DNA from: Candidatus Coatesbacteria bacterium RBG_13_66_14
GTDB lineage: Bacteria; RBG-13-66-14
Length of the DNA: 5,973 nucleotides
Assembly (NCBI GenBank): GCA_001774505.1
Contig: MFAF01000009.1
Coordinates: forward strand, 1 to 5,973
Direction: 5' to 3'
Shown: in pieces, positions 3,454-5,973 of the stretch
Layout of the letters: every line of letters begins with the position of its first letter
Position numbering within the stretch: the first letter of the stretch is position 1
Notes under the pieces: model-generated
What the model was told of the DNA's origin: nothing
What the model saw: only the letters and a program-made list of their open reading frames with translations
Database searches by the model: none
Program-made: the position numbers and the translations under genes

Positions 3454-5877
3454 GTGCTGCAAGACATAAAAACGCCGCCGCCGCGTTCACCCCTGGTGGG
3501 CCTGGCGGCGGCCTTCGCTTGCGGAATAGCGGCGGCCCGCTGGCTCGACGTCGGACCGGCGTGGGCCCTGGCGCTCGCGCTGGCGGCGACCGGCTCATTT
3601 CTGATCGTCGGGCGGAAAAGGCCGAGGCTCGCGCTGGGGCTGGCGCTGGTGGTCGCCCTGGCGGCGGGGGCCGGGATTGCCGGAAATGCCCTCGCGCGTC
3701 AGGCGGCGATGGAGGCCCGGGTCGGCGATCTGGGTGAGGTGACGCTCACCGTCCGGGTGGTCGGCCCCGTGGACCGCGACGAGGTCCGGGAGCGCGCCTG
3801 GGTCGAGGTCGCCGAGACGCCGGACGACCTGCGCGACTTGACCGGCGCGCGGTTGAGCCTGGGCGTGTACGGCGACGACCGACCTAAGTTCTCCCCGGGG
3901 GACCTCCTCCGGGGAGCGTTTTATTTGAGCGGCATCCGGGAGGCGGACAACCCGCTGGTGCCCGACTACGGCGAGTACCTGCGGGCGAACGGGGTGGCCG
4001 GCTGGGCGCGCGACGCGGGGCCGATCGAAATCACCGTCACCCGCGACGACCCCGGGACCGTCTTCCTCTCCCTGCGGGAGTGGCTCAATGACCGCATGGC
4101 GGAATCCCTCCAGCCCGAGGCGCGGGGGCTGGCCCGGGCGATTCTGACCGGCGACCGGGGCGAGCTCGCCCCCGACGACCTGGAGAACTTCCGGGACGCG
4201 GGGGTCTTCCACATCCTGGCGGTCAGCGGCCTCCACGTGGGCATCGTGGGCTACCTGGCGTTCATGCTGGGCGGGGCGCTGCCGCTGAAGCGGCGGGGGC
4301 GGTACGCGCTGGCACTGGCGGTGATCGTCGCTTTCACCCTGCTGACCGGGGCGCGGGCGCCGGCGCTGCGGGCCTGCCTCATGTCCGGCCTCTTCCTCGG
4401 CGGGCGGATTCTGGGAAGGCCGGCCCACCTGGGCACCTCGGTGGCCGCGGCGGGGCTCATCCTGTTGGCGCTGAACCCGCTCGCCCTGTGGGACATCTCC
4501 TTCCAGCTCTCCTTCGTCGCGGCGGCGGGCATCGCGGCGCTGACGCCGACCATCTCCGCCCGGATTACACGAACCCTCTCCGCCCGGAAAACGCGCCGGA
4601 AGGTGCCGCGGTTCATCGCCGACGGCCTGGGGGCCACACTGGCCGCCCAGCTCGCCATCTACCCGCTCCTGGCGCTCCACTTCGCCCAGGTGCCCCTCCT
4701 GGCCTTTCTGACCAACCTCGTCGTCATCCCGCTGGTGGGAATCGCTCTGGCCGTAGGTGTTCCCTACCTGCTGCTGGTGGCGGGGGCCTCGGCGTTCGGG
4801 GTCCCGGCGTGGGCGCAGTTCCTGGGGACGCCGCTCTCGCTGGTCCTGCGCTTTTTGGACTGGCTCGTCGGCGAGTCCGTGCAGCTCCTCCCGATGACCA
4901 CCGACCTGCGCCAGCCGGCGGTCTGGCTGGTCATAGTTACCCTGGGGCTCTTCGGCGCCGCCTGGTGGCTCTGGCGGAGGGGGAAGAAAAAGTGGGGGCC
5001 GGTCGTGGTCGTCCCCGTGGGCCTCGTGGCGCTCCTCTGGGGCTGGCACCTGCTCCGGGACGACGCGCCGGACCGCCTGCGGCTGACCTTCTTCTCCGTG
5101 GACCGCGGCGACGCGCTCTTCGTCGAGAGCCCGGCGGGGGACCGGATAGTGATAGACGGCGGCCTGGACTACGCCGAGCCGCTGGCGGAGTACCTGCGAC
5201 GGCGCGGCGTCACCGAAATCAACGCCGTCTGCCTCACCCACTCCGACTCGGACCACTGCTCGGGCCTCGTGCCCGTCCTCCGGCGCTTCGAGGTGGGGCG
5301 CGTCTACCGCCCGCCCGATTCATCGGACACCGACGCTTACCTCTCCTACCTTCTCGCCGAACGGCGCGCCGAACGGCTATCCGGGACCGAGGTGCTCCAC
5401 CCCGCCCGCGGGGAGCGCATTCCCACCCTGGACGAAAACCTCGAAATAACCGTCCTCTCCGACTCCGATCGGCCCCGGCCCCCGGGGACGGCGCCGAACG
5501 ACGCGTCGCTGGTCCTGCTGCTGCGCTACGGTGAGTTCGAGGCGCTCCTGACCGGGGACCTGGAGGCGCCCGGCGAGCGCCGTCTCCTGGGCCGTTGGGA
5601 GCCGGAAGTGGTGGACCTGTTGAAAGTCGGGCACCACGGCTCGGCCTCCGGGACGACGGCGGCGTTCCTGGCGGCGGTCGCGCCGGGGAACGGGGTGGTG
5701 TTCCCGGACCGGAGGCTCCTGGCGGACGAGGTCCGGTGGCGGCTGGCGGCGGCGGGCTGCTGGCTCTACGACGTCCGCGAACGGGGGGCCTGCGTGGTGG
5801 AGACCGACGGGCGGACGTTCACGCTCGGGCGCTTCGACGGCACATTCGCCCCGGCGGTGGGGCTGGTAGGGGGCTGA
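3454..5877 (+). CDS. comEC: ComEC/Rec2 family DNA-uptake channel with C-terminal metallo-beta-lactamase-like domain
   Basis: This 807-residue inner-membrane protein carries all three usual ComEC parts and is of normal full length. An N-terminal region (about 15-190) has three helices and an OB-like DUF4131 domain ending in NPLVPDYGEYLRANGVAGW. The Competence domain (about 225-500) carries HILAVSGLHVGIVGY (from His253) and FQLSFVAAAGI. The metallo-beta-lactamase-like domain (about 540-795) has VDRGDA (549-554), DGG (568-570), THSDSDHCSGL (His596, Asp598, Asp600, His601), TGDLE (700-704) and KVGHHGS (His727, His728). The THxDxDH form is usual for ComEC, so the metal site looks intact. In known systems ComEC passes single-stranded DNA across the membrane, and the beta-lactamase-like domain is thought to degrade the other strand. 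Start: GTG at 3454, two bases after the lgt stop, with a weak AAGAAGAA upstream; translation is probably coupled to lgt. No other com genes lie in the window. Confidence 0.93.
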   Translation: MLQDIKTPPPRSPLVGLAAAFACGIAAARWLDVGPAWALALALAATGSFLIVGRKRPRLALGLALVVALAAGAGIAGNALARQAAMEARVGDLGEVTLTVRVVGPVDRDEVRERAWVEVAETPDDLRDLTGARLSLGVYGDDRPKFSPGDLLRGAFYLSGIREADNPLVPDYGEYLRANGVAGWARDAGPIEITVTRDDPGTVFLSLREWLNDRMAESLQPEARGLARAILTGDRGELAPDDLENFRDAGVFHILAVSGLHVGIVGYLAFMLGGALPLKRRGRYALALAVIVAFTLLTGARAPALRACLMSGLFLGGRILGRPAHLGTSVAAAGLILLALNPLALWDISFQLSFVAAAGIAALTPTISARITRTLSARKTRRKVPRFIADGLGATLAAQLAIYPLLALHFAQVPLLAFLTNLVVIPLVGIALAVGVPYLLLVAGASAFGVPAWAQFLGTPLSLVLRFLDWLVGESVQLLPMTTDLRQPAVWLVIVTLGLFGAAWWLWRRGKKKWGPVVVVPVGLVALLWGWHLLRDDAPDRLRLTFFSVDRGDALFVESPAGDRIVIDGGLDYAEPLAEYLRRRGVTEINAVCLTHSDSDHCSGLVPVLRRFEVGRVYRPPDSSDTDAYLSYLLAERRAERLSGTEVLHPARGERIPTLDENLEITVLSDSDRPRPPGTAPNDASLVLLLRYGEFEALLTGDLEAPGERRLLGRWEPEVVDLLKVGHHGSASGTTAAFLAAVAPGNGVVFPDRRLLADEVRWRLAAAGCWLYDVRERGACVVETDGRTFTLGRFDGTFAPAVGLVGG

Positions 5878-5883
5878 GCCCCC
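5869..5883 (+). other. GC hairpin enclosing the comEC stop codon
   Basis: GGGGGC (5869-5874) pairs with GCCCCC (5878-5883), and the three-base loop is the stop codon TGA itself. No U tract follows, so it is not a standard intrinsic terminator. It could stabilise the mRNA end or assist factor-dependent termination, or be a by-product of G+C-rich sequence. Confidence 0.3.
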
Positions 5884-5944
5884 CCTGCTCCGCGTTGAGA
5901 GTCTGCTTTCTTCTCTGATTGACCGCCGCGAGCGGGGTGGTGTA

Positions 5945-5973
5945 GGGCGGCTCCTCTGCGGGCCGCCGCGGCG
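5945..5973. repeat. GC-rich inverted repeat at the window edge
   Basis: GGCGGC (5946-5951) faces GCCGCC (5962-5967) over a ten-base loop, preceded by TGTAGG and followed by GCGGCG up to the end of the window. The rest of the gap after comEC (5878-5944) holds no gene. The palindrome may belong to a second kind of short intergenic repeat, but only part is visible and no other copy is present here. Confidence 0.3.

Noticed and set aside
3595..5256. 553-codon leftward open frame opposite comEC
   Set aside because: The composition is dominated by R, P, G, Q and E, with no hydrophobic core, no motif and no ribosome binding site. It is the complement of well-conserved ComEC codons.
5239..5256. Apparent loss of the second histidine in the HxHxDH metal motif of ComEC
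   Set aside because: ComEC proteins normally have [ST]HxDxDH here, so THSDSDH is the family form rather than a defect.
4488..5534. 348-codon rightward open frame inside comEC in another frame
   Set aside because: It is an Arg/Pro/Gly/Ala-rich shadow of the comEC reading frame, with no motif or start signal.

Overview
This is a G+C-rich bacterial chromosomal segment (roughly two-thirds G+C by eye). It carries five intact protein genes, short intergenic gaps and two copies of a C/G-rich intergenic repeat. A prolipoprotein diacylglyceryl transferase (Lgt) and a lipoprotein with an N-terminal lipobox show that it is bacterial. The Cys-rich form of the Lgt core motif and the stand-alone iron-sulfur 2-hydroxyacyl-CoA dehydratase-type protein would fit an anaerobic, poorly studied lineage. 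The sequence alone does not name the phylum. No tRNA, rRNA, CRISPR array, transposase or phage gene was seen.

Layout. Bases 1-104 are a degenerate array of C-rich/G-rich palindromes. It abuts an intrinsic terminator (105-134) for a leftward gene (154-564) encoding a small four-helix membrane protein built from an internally duplicated two-helix unit. A 330-base gap (565-894) holds a candidate leftward promoter for that gene, an unexplained rightward terminator-like hairpin (722-746), and a good sigma70-type promoter (816-845) for a rightward lipoprotein gene (895-1302) of the DUF4878/NTF2-like type. The convergent gap 1303-1465 holds a candidate terminator and the second repeat copy. That copy ends directly at the stop codon of a leftward gene (1466-2461) encoding an HgdB-type (2-hydroxyglutaryl-CoA dehydratase D-component-like) protein.

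An 87-base divergent gap (2462-2548) carries a candidate promoter for a rightward pair, lgt (2549-3451) and comEC (3454-5877). These two are separated by 2 bases and almost certainly co-transcribed. Bases 5878-5973 are non-coding and end in a GC-rich inverted repeat cut by the window edge.

How the genes relate. Lgt lipidates lipoproteins of the kind encoded at 895-1302, but the two genes are in separate transcription units. ComEC is the inner-membrane channel for DNA uptake in natural transformation, and its co-transcription with lgt is the main contextual association. The HgdB-like protein has no recognisable activator ATPase or partner subunit beside it. I see no dedicated new system here. 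The most useful follow-ups are the stand-alone HgdB-like protein, the active-site variation in Lgt, the duplicated membrane protein, the repeat family, and the orphan terminator.
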